This document shows, piece after piece, positions 44,717 through 53,060 of a DNA stretch of 54,501 nucleotides. Positions within the stretch are counted from its first letter, which is position 1, and each line of letters begins with the position of its first letter. The DNA lies in the NCBI GenBank assembly GCA_016936815.1, contig JAFGXD010000009.1, positions 1 through 54,501 of the forward strand. The letters run 5' to 3'. The DNA is from Bacteroidales bacterium (GTDB lineage Bacteria; Bacteroidota; Bacteroidia; Bacteroidales; GWF2-38-335). The notes under the pieces were generated by a model. The model did no database searches. It was not told the DNA's origin and saw only the letters and a program-made list of their open reading frames with translations. The position numbers and the translations under genes are program-made.

Positions 44717-45757
44717 CTATTTCTTTTCTTCTTCCTGAATCATTTCCAAAATTTCCCTGTAAACAGAGGGCAAATATTCCGGTTTTGATTCTACTGAAGG
44801 GTTGGGTGTGTACCAAAAATAATTTGAGAAATGTTCTTGCAATTCTTTTGATTTAAAAACATATCCCTGAATTGCAAACAATGCATTACGTGCATATCGA
44901 AGTTCCTTTGCAGTATAGCTTTTAACTCTATTTGAATCGAACAGGATACTTTTTAAAAGTGGATGATTATCAATAGGATAATAATCGACAATAGAAATGT
45001 CGGTTTCGGGAACAAAATTGTTCTTTCTATAAACCAAAGAACCCTTTCCCAAGTTCACAAACAGTTTTGACGTATCTACCTCATCGGAATAATCAGTTTG
45101 AGACATCACCCCCTCCCCTTCAATTTTCCAAACGACTCCCATAGTTTTTTCAAGATTTTTATCTATTGAAAAAGGCTTAGAGTAATTTATTCTACATTCG
45201 AAAGTGTCAATTTTTTCACCGGCCCAATTTTTGGCTGTTTTTAACACGTAATTATAATACACATATCCGGAAAGTCCATGTGATGAACCTGATGGTTTAA
45301 AAAAATATGTATGTTCAACAGTATTTGCACCGGGCTTAAAATCAACAACAAAGTAATAAACAAAATTTCCATAATTTTCATTAGTAATATCCCTAAGAAT
45401 AGCCTCTTCTTCAACAAGTTTTGCTATCTTAAAATTTGTAGGAAAACCATTTACAATAGCAGAAAAATTTGAAATATTCGGATGTTCATCTTTTTCATCC
45501 ATTCCCGGCTCGTAGTAAGAAGGAGTAACAAATCCAACAGTATCTTTTCTTGCTTTACCGGGATTAAAGAAAACAAATGAAACCTTAACTATCATTCCCT
45601 CATCTACTTCAGTAAATTCAAGATATTCTTTTTGCATTTTAATTTTAGATTCTTTAGCAATAAAAAGATTTCCTCCATAAGAATTTACTATACCATCGTT
45701 TGCATTTGCACTAATGCATAATGAAAAGAATAAGATACATAAAACAATAATTTTCAT
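44717..45757 (-). CDS. Secreted protein with YARBHG domain
   Basis: A protein of 346 residues with a signal peptide (MKIIVLCILFFSLCISANA). The middle (about 30-260) resembles the DUF4424 type of extracellular beta protein (SFVFFNPGKARKDTVGFVTP, YYFVVDFKPGANTVEHTYFF). The C-terminus has a YARBHG domain (about 283-327, YTAKELRYARNALFAIQGYVFKSKELQEHFSNYFWYTPNP), named for its conserved residues. Its role is unknown; it is found in proteins outside the cytoplasm. The signal peptide and the lack of a lipobox put it in the periplasm or outside. It converges with the cupin gene after 34 bp. Confidence 0.82.
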   Translation of the reverse strand: MKIIVLCILFFSLCISANANDGIVNSYGGNLFIAKESKIKMQKEYLEFTEVDEGMIVKVSFVFFNPGKARKDTVGFVTPSYYEPGMDEKDEHPNISNFSAIVNGFPTNFKIAKLVEEEAILRDITNENYGNFVYYFVVDFKPGANTVEHTYFFKPSGSSHGLSGYVYYNYVLKTAKNWAGEKIDTFECRINYSKPFSIDKNLEKTMGVVWKIEGEGVMSQTDYSDEVDTSKLFVNLGKGSLVYRKNNFVPETDISIVDYYPIDNHPLLKSILFDSNRVKSYTAKELRYARNALFAIQGYVFKSKELQEHFSNYFWYTPNPSVESKPEYLPSVYREILEMIQEEEKK

Positions 45758-45883
45758 GTTTTTAATTTTTTTATTTTTCTATTAAATCGGATAAAACGCC
45801 AAAAAAATCGATTAAAGTTATTATTCAGCTTATAAATCATGGCTATTTCAAAGTCCTTTTTTTTCAAAAATATAAAAAAAAAC

Positions 45884-47149
45884 TTAACCCCACAAATTCT
45901 TAAGAAAGGCAGTTATTTCCCTTTCCCTTGCATTATCGCCCGGTTCAAAGAACTTATTACCGGAAAGCTCCATGGGCAGGAATTCTTGTTTCACGAAATT
46001 TCCATGAAAAGAATGAGCATATTTATAATCGTTAGCATAGCCCAAATCCTTCATAAGTTTAGTTGGAGCATTTCTAAGATGGAGAGGCACAGGCAAATCT
46101 CCTGTTTTTGCAGCAATATCGAGAGCCTTATCAATTGCCAGATAAGATGAATTACTTTTTGGAGAACATGCCAGATAGATTGCAGTTTGCGACAAAATAA
46201 TTCTTGCTTCCGGCATTCCAATAACTGAAACCGCACTAAAACAGCCATTTGCAAGCAGTAAAGCATTTGGATTTGCAAGACCAATATCCTCTGAAGCAAG
46301 AATTACCATTCTTCGGGCAATAAACTTAATATCTTCCCCACCCTTTAACATTCTTGCGAGCCAATAAACTGCTGCATTCGGGTCGGAACCGCGAATTGAT
46401 TTAATAAAGGCTGAAATAATATCGTAATGTTGTTCTCCGGATTTATCGTAAAGGGCAATATTTTCCTGAAGTTTTTCACTAACTTTTTTATTTGTAATTG
46501 TAATTTGATTGGTAGATTCCGAATTAACAATTATCTCCAAAATATTCAGCAGTTTTCTGGCATCACCTCCCGAAAAACGGAATAAAGCATCCCTTTCCTT
46601 AACAACAATTTTTTTCTTTAATAATTCGGCATCTGTTGTAATTGCTTTTGTTAAAAGTTCTTCAAGTTCTTTAGCCCCAAAAGACTTTAGAATATAGACC
46701 TGACAGCGGCTAAGCAAGGGAGAAATTACCTCAAAAGACGGATTTTCGGTAGTTGCACCAATTAAAGTTACCGTACCATTTTCAACAGCCCCCAGCAATG
46801 AATCCTGCTGAGATTTGGAAAAACGATGAATTTCATCAATAAACAAAATAGGGTTAGGATTATTGAATAGCTCCTGTTTTCCAGCTTTTTCAATAATTTC
46901 TCTAATATCTTTCACTCCTGAATTTATTGCACTAAGAGTAAAGAAACCTCGTTTTGATTCATTTGCAATAATTCGTGCCAAAGTGGTTTTACCAACACCC
47001 GGAGGTCCCCATAATATCATTGATGGAACATTACCGGAATCAAGAGATTTTCTTAGAATAGCCTTATTTCCGACCAAATGACCTTGCCCGATATAATCGT
47101 CGAGATTTTTTGGTCGCATTCTTTCAGCAAGTGGTTTTTGAAATTTCAT
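45884..47149 (-). CDS. rarA: Replication-associated recombination protein A (RarA/MgsA)
   Basis: A protein of 421 residues. The AAA+ core has GPPGVGKTTLARIIA (Walker A, near residue 52), LFIDEIHRFSKSQQDSLLGAVENG (Walker B) and the sensor region GATTENPSFEV. The C-terminal tetramer domain is present (ASEDIGLANPNALLLA, and YAHSFHGNFVKQEFLPMEL). RarA acts at stalled replication forks. Its first ATG is clear at 47149. A second gene on the other strand starts 60 bp away, so the short space between may hold both promoters. Confidence 0.96.
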   Translation of the reverse strand: MKFQKPLAERMRPKNLDDYIGQGHLVGNKAILRKSLDSGNVPSMILWGPPGVGKTTLARIIANESKRGFFTLSAINSGVKDIREIIEKAGKQELFNNPNPILFIDEIHRFSKSQQDSLLGAVENGTVTLIGATTENPSFEVISPLLSRCQVYILKSFGAKELEELLTKAITTDAELLKKKIVVKERDALFRFSGGDARKLLNILEIIVNSESTNQITITNKKVSEKLQENIALYDKSGEQHYDIISAFIKSIRGSDPNAAVYWLARMLKGGEDIKFIARRMVILASEDIGLANPNALLLANGCFSAVSVIGMPEARIILSQTAIYLACSPKSNSSYLAIDKALDIAAKTGDLPVPLHLRNAPTKLMKDLGYANDYKYAHSFHGNFVKQEFLPMELSGNKFFEPGDNAREREITAFLKNLWG

Positions 47150-47180
47150 TTTGCTTTTAATAAAAAAACGGTTAAATTTA
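47150..47180 (+). promoter_or_regulatory. Promoter of the T9SS cargo gene at 47210
   Basis: TTTG at 47150-47153, 19 bp, then TAAATTTA at 47173-47180, one mismatch to the consensus. TAAATTTA is itself a palindrome and could be read by the polymerase on either strand. Confidence 0.4.
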
Positions 47181-47209
47181 GGCTTTTAAAACTAAAAGTC
47201 TTTATTACT

Positions 47210-48928
47210 ATGAAAAAAATAACTATTCTATCACTGTTTTTGTCATTTAGCCTACATTTTTATGCTCAGGAACCTGTTATAGAAGGAAGGTTTCTACCCG
47301 TTATGAATACTGCATTTCAACAAGCTTGGGACACCATGGCTTCCGACTTTGCCGTAACAAGTCCGGGTCCCAACCAGTTTTGGGATTATTCTACTACATT
47401 CGACAACATAGCTGATATTACACTATTTCCAACCATGCCGGCAATGGAATCTCCATATGGATATCTTTTTCCATTGGCCACACATGCAAGTCATTTGCCT
47501 AGTTTAACAGGAGATTCGTTGTACTACTATTTTTACGTAGATACTTTAGGTTTTCATGTTGTAGGAAATTACTCATTTATTCCTGAGGCAACAACAGCAT
47601 TTACTTATACCGATTATGAATTAATGATACCTGATGAAATACATTATTTGGATGTTATTTCAGATCATTCCAGAGCAATTGGAGATTTTACTTACAGCGG
47701 ATTTGCGGCACGTCATCAAATTAGTTCTGATGTTACATACACAGCTGATGCTTACGGAACCCTAGCACTTCCTTTAGCGACTTTTGGTGAAGTAATGAGG
47801 ATTGAAGAAGTTAGAATAATATACGATTCTATTTATGTGGATTTTATGGGTATGGGAACCTACTCTTTTCTAACAAGTCAGGTTCTAAATATTCACAGAT
47901 ACCATTTTATGAGAAATAATACCTATGGCACAACATTATTAATGAATATTGATCTTAATGGCTCAGGAATAGCCAATTATGCTTGGTATTCAATTCCTTA
48001 TAATACAGGAAACATTGAAGGAATTGTTTATAATTCCGATTTGTTACCTGTTATTTCAGGAGAAGCCTACCTTTTTAGAGAATGTTCAAATTTTACCAAA
48101 GACGATATTTTGGCCGTTTCAACTCTTGATGGAACAGGCACTTACCACTTCGACTCAATACCTTACGGGCAATATTTTATAGGAGTTAGGCCTGATCCTT
48201 TGTCAAATCCAAATTCATTATTTACTTATTACGGAGATACAACAAAATGGCAAAATGCTACTATTCTGGAGCTTGAATCTGATACTAGCGACATAAACAT
48301 TAACCTTTGCTACCACGAGCCATTAACAGGTTTAAGTATGCTTTCAGGAAACATTATAGAAAATTTCGGTTACCACCCAGGAACAAAAAATTCTAAATCG
48401 TACGGTGAACCTGTACCGGGGGCCGAAATTTATCTTGAACAAGAACCTGAAGGAGAACCTATTGCATGTAATCACTCAAACGAATTCGGAGATTTTGAAA
48501 TTACCAATGTTCCAAATGGCGTTTATCGCTTATTTGTCGATTTACCCGGGCTTAAAATGAGCAACACTTATAATATTACAGTTATTGGAGGTTCTATTTG
48601 GGGTGAACTTGATTTTGTAATGGGTTCGGATTCAATTTATGCTGTAAATGAGGTAACATCAATTCTTACTAATAATCAAAACTCAGGAATAAAAATATTC
48701 CCTAATCCTGCTAAAGATTATTTCGAAGTTAAACTTACGGAAAATTTTGGAGCAGAAAGGTTATCGATATTAAGTATTGACGGCAAGCACATTACTGATA
48801 TTTCATTAAATAATAATTCCGAAAAAACTATTATTGACATAAGAAAGCATAGACTTTCTAAAGGAATCTACCTATTAAGACTGTCGGGAAATAAAGGAGA
48901 ATATTTTGAAAAGCTTGTAATTGAATAA
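47210..48928 (+). CDS. Secreted protein with carboxypeptidase-like repeats and T9SS type A sorting domain
   Basis: A protein of about 572 residues with a signal peptide (MKKITILSLFLSFSLHFYAQ). The first 270 residues are a beta-rich domain I do not recognise (PNQFWDYSTTFDNIADIT). Two carboxypeptidase regulatory-like segments follow (GNIEGIVYNSDLLPVISGEAYLF, and VPGAEIYLEQEPEGEPIACN). The end (about 500-572, IKIFPNPAKDYFEVKL, then GIYLLRLSGNKGEYFEKLVIE) is a T9SS type A sorting domain. The ATG at 47210 is chosen because in-frame codons upstream run into rarA on the other strand and lack a signal peptide. Function unknown. Confidence 0.85.
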   Translation: MKKITILSLFLSFSLHFYAQEPVIEGRFLPVMNTAFQQAWDTMASDFAVTSPGPNQFWDYSTTFDNIADITLFPTMPAMESPYGYLFPLATHASHLPSLTGDSLYYYFYVDTLGFHVVGNYSFIPEATTAFTYTDYELMIPDEIHYLDVISDHSRAIGDFTYSGFAARHQISSDVTYTADAYGTLALPLATFGEVMRIEEVRIIYDSIYVDFMGMGTYSFLTSQVLNIHRYHFMRNNTYGTTLLMNIDLNGSGIANYAWYSIPYNTGNIEGIVYNSDLLPVISGEAYLFRECSNFTKDDILAVSTLDGTGTYHFDSIPYGQYFIGVRPDPLSNPNSLFTYYGDTTKWQNATILELESDTSDININLCYHEPLTGLSMLSGNIIENFGYHPGTKNSKSYGEPVPGAEIYLEQEPEGEPIACNHSNEFGDFEITNVPNGVYRLFVDLPGLKMSNTYNITVIGGSIWGELDFVMGSDSIYAVNEVTSILTNNQNSGIKIFPNPAKDYFEVKLTENFGAERLSILSIDGKHITDISLNNNSEKTIIDIRKHRLSKGIYLLRLSGNKGEYFEKLVIE

Positions 48929-48932
48929 AATG

Positions 48933-49685
48933 CTATTTAGCTTTCCATTCGCTTACTGAACCCTTTTCTACATAAACGTATTTATCGGAATAATGCCATA
49001 CTTGTCGCTTTCCTGTGCTTGTTGTTTCTTCTGTGGTTTTCTGAGGATTGCCCTGACTTTCAAGCAACATTCCGGGGCTCATGCCTTTCCAAATTTCTTT
49101 TTTCATTATTCTAACTGAAACTTCCTTGCCATAGATTTCAACAATTCGTTTGTACTTAGGATCGTTGTTATAAGCGGAGTTATCTGAAGAGGAAGAGTTG
49201 GGCTTTGTATTTTCACTTGAATTTGATAGACGTTTTTGCAGCAACATATCAACGTCTGCATTTTGTTCAATGCTTGAATAGCTTAAATATCCGGTAGTTC
49301 CTTGGTAAACCACCTTAAAATAAAGATTTGAAAATTCATTCTGAACGTAAATAGTAGCACCTCCGGGAATAGATTTTACCTCATTTCCCATTGGTCTTTC
49401 ACGCAAAGAGCCTCCGGTAGCAACAACTTTAGCAACAATACCATTATTAACTGATAATGATTTGGATGTTGTTGACGAGGTTGAATAATTATTTTTCTTT
49501 TCCTTCCAGATTTTTAGAAGATTTTCAGTCCTCTCCTCTTTCTTTTCCAAAATACGTTTTTCTGCTACAATGTTTTGTTTAACTTTTTCCAAACTATCTA
49601 TTTTATGATTTATTTCAGTAATAGTTTGAGTAAACCCTTGATTAACAATTATCGAAGCTAAAGTAAAAAAAAGTAATTTTTTCAT
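48933..49685 (-). CDS. Secreted SH3-domain protein with coiled coil
   Basis: A protein of 250 residues. A signal peptide (MKKLLFFTLASIIVNQGFTQ) leads to a coiled coil at about 22-65 (INHKIDSLEKVKQNIVAEKRILEKKEER). A bacterial SH3-like domain (about 83-145, IVAKVVATGGSLRERPMGNEVKSIPGGATIYVQNEF) follows; such domains usually bind cell-wall peptides. A Ser/Asn-rich linker leads to a C-terminal part, about 185-250 (GMSPGMLLESQGNPQKTTEETTSTGKRQVWHY), whose GMS...GxP pattern resembles outer-membrane SmpA/BamE-type modules. It converges with the T9SS cargo gene, the two stops being 4 bp apart. It is likely co-transcribed after the TPR gene (17 bp). Confidence 0.75.
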   Translation of the reverse strand: MKKLLFFTLASIIVNQGFTQTITEINHKIDSLEKVKQNIVAEKRILEKKEERTENLLKIWKEKKNNYSTSSTTSKSLSVNNGIVAKVVATGGSLRERPMGNEVKSIPGGATIYVQNEFSNLYFKVVYQGTTGYLSYSSIEQNADVDMLLQKRLSNSSENTKPNSSSSDNSAYNNDPKYKRIVEIYGKEVSVRIMKKEIWKGMSPGMLLESQGNPQKTTEETTSTGKRQVWHYSDKYVYVEKGSVSEWKAK

Positions 49686-49702
49686 TTTATGTATTTTTAA
49701 TT

Positions 49703-50614
49703 CTATTTACAATGTGTGTTTAATAATTCTTCCGCTCCTTCGGCTTTTAGAACAATAGCCATATTTATATCATCGCAAGCGGTTTTTTTCAAAGCAATTT
49801 TAGCCTCTGCTCTTCTTAAGTAGCTAGGTCCATCGTTCTTATTAAGTTTAATTGCTTTAGAATAATCTTTAATTGCTTTCTTGAATTCACCTATTTTGTA
49901 ATACACATAGCCTCTACTAAAGTAGTAATCATACAGTTTAGAGTTTATTTTAATAGCCTTATTATAATCTTCAAGAGCTTCATGGTAGTTTTCCAGATGA
50001 GCTTTAACAGATGCTCTACTGTAATAAAGATTATCGTTTTGGGAATCGCATTTTACCGCTAAGTTCATATCTTCCAGAGCCTTATCCATTTCTTCGGCAT
50101 AAAAAAACAAACCGGCGCGATTAAGGTAAGCCTCAGCCAAATTTGGATCAAGTTTAATTGCCATATTCAAATCTCGCAAACCCAAAGCCATATTATTTTG
50201 CATAACCCTCAGAACCGCCCTTGAGGCATAAGCCTTGGCAAGTGTTTCATCTAACAAAATTGCCTGATCGAAATCGTAAAGAGCATCATTAAAATTTTCA
50301 TTTTTTAAATTGAATACTCCCCTATTCATAATAAAAATTGCGTTTTTTGGAGAAAGTTCAATTGCTTTTTTTATTAAAGAAAGAGCATCCTTATAATTGT
50401 TCATAGCTCCGGTAATAGTAGCTTTTGTAGAAAAATATTTTGCCGAATCGTTTTCAAGCTCCAAAGCTCTATTAATTTGATTCAAAGCAGGTTTAAGCTT
50501 CTTTTGTTCAAGAAATTTTTCCGATTTTTTAAAAAAAGATTCGGCTTTTAAATTTTGAGCAGCAATTTGCAAAGCAAAAAAAGTCGAAACGATTAAAAGA
50601 ATTACAATTTTCAT
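49703..50614 (-). CDS. Periplasmic or secreted TPR-repeat protein
   Basis: A protein of about 303 residues. A signal peptide (MKIVILLIVSTFFALQIAAQ) is followed by seven or more TPR units of 34 residues, for example AYLNRAGLFFYAEEMDKALEDMNLAVKCDSQND and LYYSRASVKAHLENYHEALEDYNKAIKINSKLY. TPR repeats are protein-binding scaffolds. The last 25 residues with two Cys (TACDDINMAIVLKAEGAEELLNTHC) could form a disulfide. An ATG five codons upstream is in frame, but the ATG at 50614 starts a normal signal peptide. It precedes the SH3 protein gene. Confidence 0.85.
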   Translation of the reverse strand: MKIVILLIVSTFFALQIAAQNLKAESFFKKSEKFLEQKKLKPALNQINRALELENDSAKYFSTKATITGAMNNYKDALSLIKKAIELSPKNAIFIMNRGVFNLKNENFNDALYDFDQAILLDETLAKAYASRAVLRVMQNNMALGLRDLNMAIKLDPNLAEAYLNRAGLFFYAEEMDKALEDMNLAVKCDSQNDNLYYSRASVKAHLENYHEALEDYNKAIKINSKLYDYYFSRGYVYYKIGEFKKAIKDYSKAIKLNKNDGPSYLRRAEAKIALKKTACDDINMAIVLKAEGAEELLNTHCK

Positions 50615-50723
50615 AAGACAATTAGGCATAAATACTTTTGTCGAAATTTTGGATAAAAATAGTAAATAATGAAGTTGAAACCATAGTAATATTATACAAA
50701 AGTTTAAAAAAAAGCTTTTAGAT

Positions 50724-50755
50724 TTTGTTGAAAAAGAAATTTCAAACTATTTTTA
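50724..50755 (+). promoter_or_regulatory. Promoter of the YqgE gene
   Basis: TTTG at 50724-50727, 20 bp, then TATTTTTA at 50748-50755, one mismatch. The -7 box ends 4 bp before the ATG at 50760, so the message may lack a leader. Confidence 0.45.
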
Positions 50756-50759
50756 TGCA

Positions 50760-51347
50760 ATGGAAAAGAATATTGATTTTTTTAAGATTGACAAGAACGA
50801 AACACCTTCAGCAGGTAAAGTCTTAATATCTGAGCCCTACTCCTACGATAAATTTTTCGACAGAACAGTTGTAGTATTGGCAGAACACAACGAAAAAGGT
50901 TCGGTAGGTTTTGTATTAAACAAGCCCACAAAATTAATAATAGACGATATTATTGATGGTTTTCCTTCATTTAGAAGTCTTGTTTCGATAGGTGGACCTG
51001 TAGCGCCAAACACACTACATTATATTCACACATTGGGAAATATACTTCCTGAAAGTGTTGAAATTAGTGATGGTTTGTATTGGGGTGGAGATTATGAACA
51101 TTTAAAATTTTTAATTGAATCGAAAATAATTAGAACCGATCAAATTCGTTTTTTCATAGGATATTCGGGCTGGGCAGCAAATCAGTTACAAAGGGAGCTT
51201 AAAGAGAACAACTGGCTTGTTGGCAATATTGAAAAAGAGGTAATTTTGAAAAACATAAACGAAGACATTTGGAGAAAGATGCTAAAAGAAACCGGAGAAA
51301 AATATAGTTTATGGGCTGATTTCCCGCAAGATCCAAGCATGAATTAA
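50760..51347 (+). CDS. YqgE/AlgH family protein
   Basis: A protein of 195 residues, close to the usual 185. It has AGKVLISEPYSYDKFFDRTVVVLAEHNEKGSVGFVLNKPT near the N-terminus, VSIGGPVAPNTLHYIHTLG in the middle and RFFIGYSGWAANQLQRELKENNWLV near the end, the three conserved blocks of the family. The E. coli member YqgE/AlgH has been linked to alginate regulation and its biochemical function is not settled. The gene starts very close to its -7 box. It is followed by pepD after 87 bp. Confidence 0.93.
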   Translation: MEKNIDFFKIDKNETPSAGKVLISEPYSYDKFFDRTVVVLAEHNEKGSVGFVLNKPTKLIIDDIIDGFPSFRSLVSIGGPVAPNTLHYIHTLGNILPESVEISDGLYWGGDYEHLKFLIESKIIRTDQIRFFIGYSGWAANQLQRELKENNWLVGNIEKEVILKNINEDIWRKMLKETGEKYSLWADFPQDPSMN

Positions 51348-51400
51348 GTTAAAAACAAAAAACTAAAAGCACCAATAAACAAATAGAACAAAAAATACCC

Positions 51401-51408
51401 TAAATTTG
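51401..51408 (+). promoter_or_regulatory. Candidate -7 box of pepD
   Basis: TAAATTTG matches TAnnTTTG fully, 26 bp before the ATG. The -33 region lacks a clear TTTG. Confidence 0.35.
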
Positions 51409-51434
51409 CTATCCAATAAATAAAAATTAAAATC

Positions 51435-52895
51435 ATGAGTATACTTAAAGGTCTTAAACCCGAGCCGGTATGGCATTATTTCGAAGAAATTACTAAAGTT
51501 CCACGTCCTTCAAAGAAAGAAGAGAAAATTATTGAATTTCTTTTGAATTTCGGAAAATCGCTTAATCTTGAAACAAAACGAGACAAAATTGGCAATGTTG
51601 TTATTTCTAAACCGGCAAGTCCCGGCATGGAAAATTTGCAAAAAGTTGTACTACAAAGTCACATGGATATGGTTTGCGAAAAAAATTCGGATGTAGATTT
51701 CGATTTCGACACAATGGCAATTCAACCTGTAATAGATGGGGAATGGGTTAAAGCTAAGGGTACTACTTTGGGGGCGGACGATGGAATAGGAATGGCTGCT
51801 CAAATGGCAATTCTGGCTTCAGATAATATTAAACACGGAGCAATTGAATGTCTTTTTACCGTTGATGAAGAAACCGGTTTAACAGGAGCATTCGAACTGG
51901 AAAAAGGAATGTTTGATGCAAAAATTCTCTTAAATCTTGATTCGGAAGATGAGGGTGAACTATTTATTGGATGTGCCGGAGGAATTGATACAGTTGCTAC
52001 TTTCGACTATATTATCGAATCGGTGCCGGCCAATCATTCAGCTTACAAAATTCAGGTAAAAGGTTTGAAAGGTGGGCATTCCGGTGATGAAATTCATAAG
52101 AGCCACGGCAATTCAATTAAAATTCTTAATCGCATTCTTTGGCAAGGAGTTGAAGAACTTGAAATGCAAATAGCCGAAATAAACGGAGGAAACCTTAGAA
52201 ATGCTATACCCAGAGAGGCCTTTGCTATAGTAACAATACCTAACGAACATTGCAACGATTTCGAAAAATGGATTGCACAATTTCAAACAGAAGTAAGACA
52301 GGAGCTTTCTCAAACTGCTCCGGATTTGTCTGTTTCTTGTTCAAAATCAAATATGCCGGCTTCTGTAATTGATGAAGATACAAAGTTCAATCTTGTTTAT
52401 GGACTTTATGCTTGTCCACACGGAGTACATACCTGGAGTCAGCAATTGGAAGGTTTGGTTGAAACCTCAACAAATCTGGCCTCAGTAAAATTTGTTGAAA
52501 ATAACAGAATTGTTGTAACTACAAGTCAGAGAAGCTCTTTAGAATCGGGAAAGGCAGATATGGCTTTTATGGTAGATTCGGTTTTCTCTTTGGCAGGTGC
52601 CGAAATAAAACGTGGAGACGGATATCCCGGATGGAATCCAAATCCTAATTCCAACATTTTAAGAATAGCAGCTGCTTCTTACGAAAGATTATTCGGAAAG
52701 AAACCGGTTGTAAGAGCTATTCATGCCGGTTTAGAATGTGGTTTATTCCTTGAGAAATATCCTGACCTAGACATGATTTCTTTTGGGCCCACACTAAGAT
52801 CTGTTCATTCACCCGACGAAAGAATTAATATAAAAACAGTAGAAATGTGGTGGAATCATCTTCTGGATGTATTAGAAAATATTCCTTCTAAATGA
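51435..52895 (+). CDS. pepD: Aminoacyl-histidine dipeptidase (beta-Ala-His dipeptidase)
   Basis: A protein of 486 residues, the length of E. coli PepD. It is a zinc-dependent M20 family dipeptidase with the metal ligands in order: VVLQSHMDMVCEK, KGTTLGADDGIGMAAQMA, FTVDEETGLTGAFEL (catalytic Glu), LLNLDSEDEGELFIG and AIHAGLECGLF. It splits Xaa-His dipeptides such as carnosine. PepD is cytoplasmic; no signal peptide is present. It lies in a run of plus-strand genes with the YqgE gene, and the following gene is 165 bp away with a T-rich spacer. Confidence 0.95.
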   Translation: MSILKGLKPEPVWHYFEEITKVPRPSKKEEKIIEFLLNFGKSLNLETKRDKIGNVVISKPASPGMENLQKVVLQSHMDMVCEKNSDVDFDFDTMAIQPVIDGEWVKAKGTTLGADDGIGMAAQMAILASDNIKHGAIECLFTVDEETGLTGAFELEKGMFDAKILLNLDSEDEGELFIGCAGGIDTVATFDYIIESVPANHSAYKIQVKGLKGGHSGDEIHKSHGNSIKILNRILWQGVEELEMQIAEINGGNLRNAIPREAFAIVTIPNEHCNDFEKWIAQFQTEVRQELSQTAPDLSVSCSKSNMPASVIDEDTKFNLVYGLYACPHGVHTWSQQLEGLVETSTNLASVKFVENNRIVVTTSQRSSLESGKADMAFMVDSVFSLAGAEIKRGDGYPGWNPNPNSNILRIAAASYERLFGKKPVVRAIHAGLECGLFLEKYPDLDMISFGPTLRSVHSPDERINIKTVEMWWNHLLDVLENIPSK

Positions 52896-53060
52896 TAGTT
52901 CCAAAAATGAAATTTTGAGTATGCTTGACTTTAGTCGGTGTTTGATGGTTTGAGAGTTTAATAGATTTTTTAACCATAAGTGAAGTTTAGGGGTGATAGT
53001 TTTTTTTTTGATTTTCAAATTATTGCATATATCTTTAAGAAATTTTAAAAACCCATAAAA

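Noticed and set aside
47078-47210. Longer start of the T9SS cargo gene at 47078
   Set aside because: It would overlap the rarA start on the other strand and place a basic, non-signal segment before a clear signal peptide; the ATG at 47210 is better.
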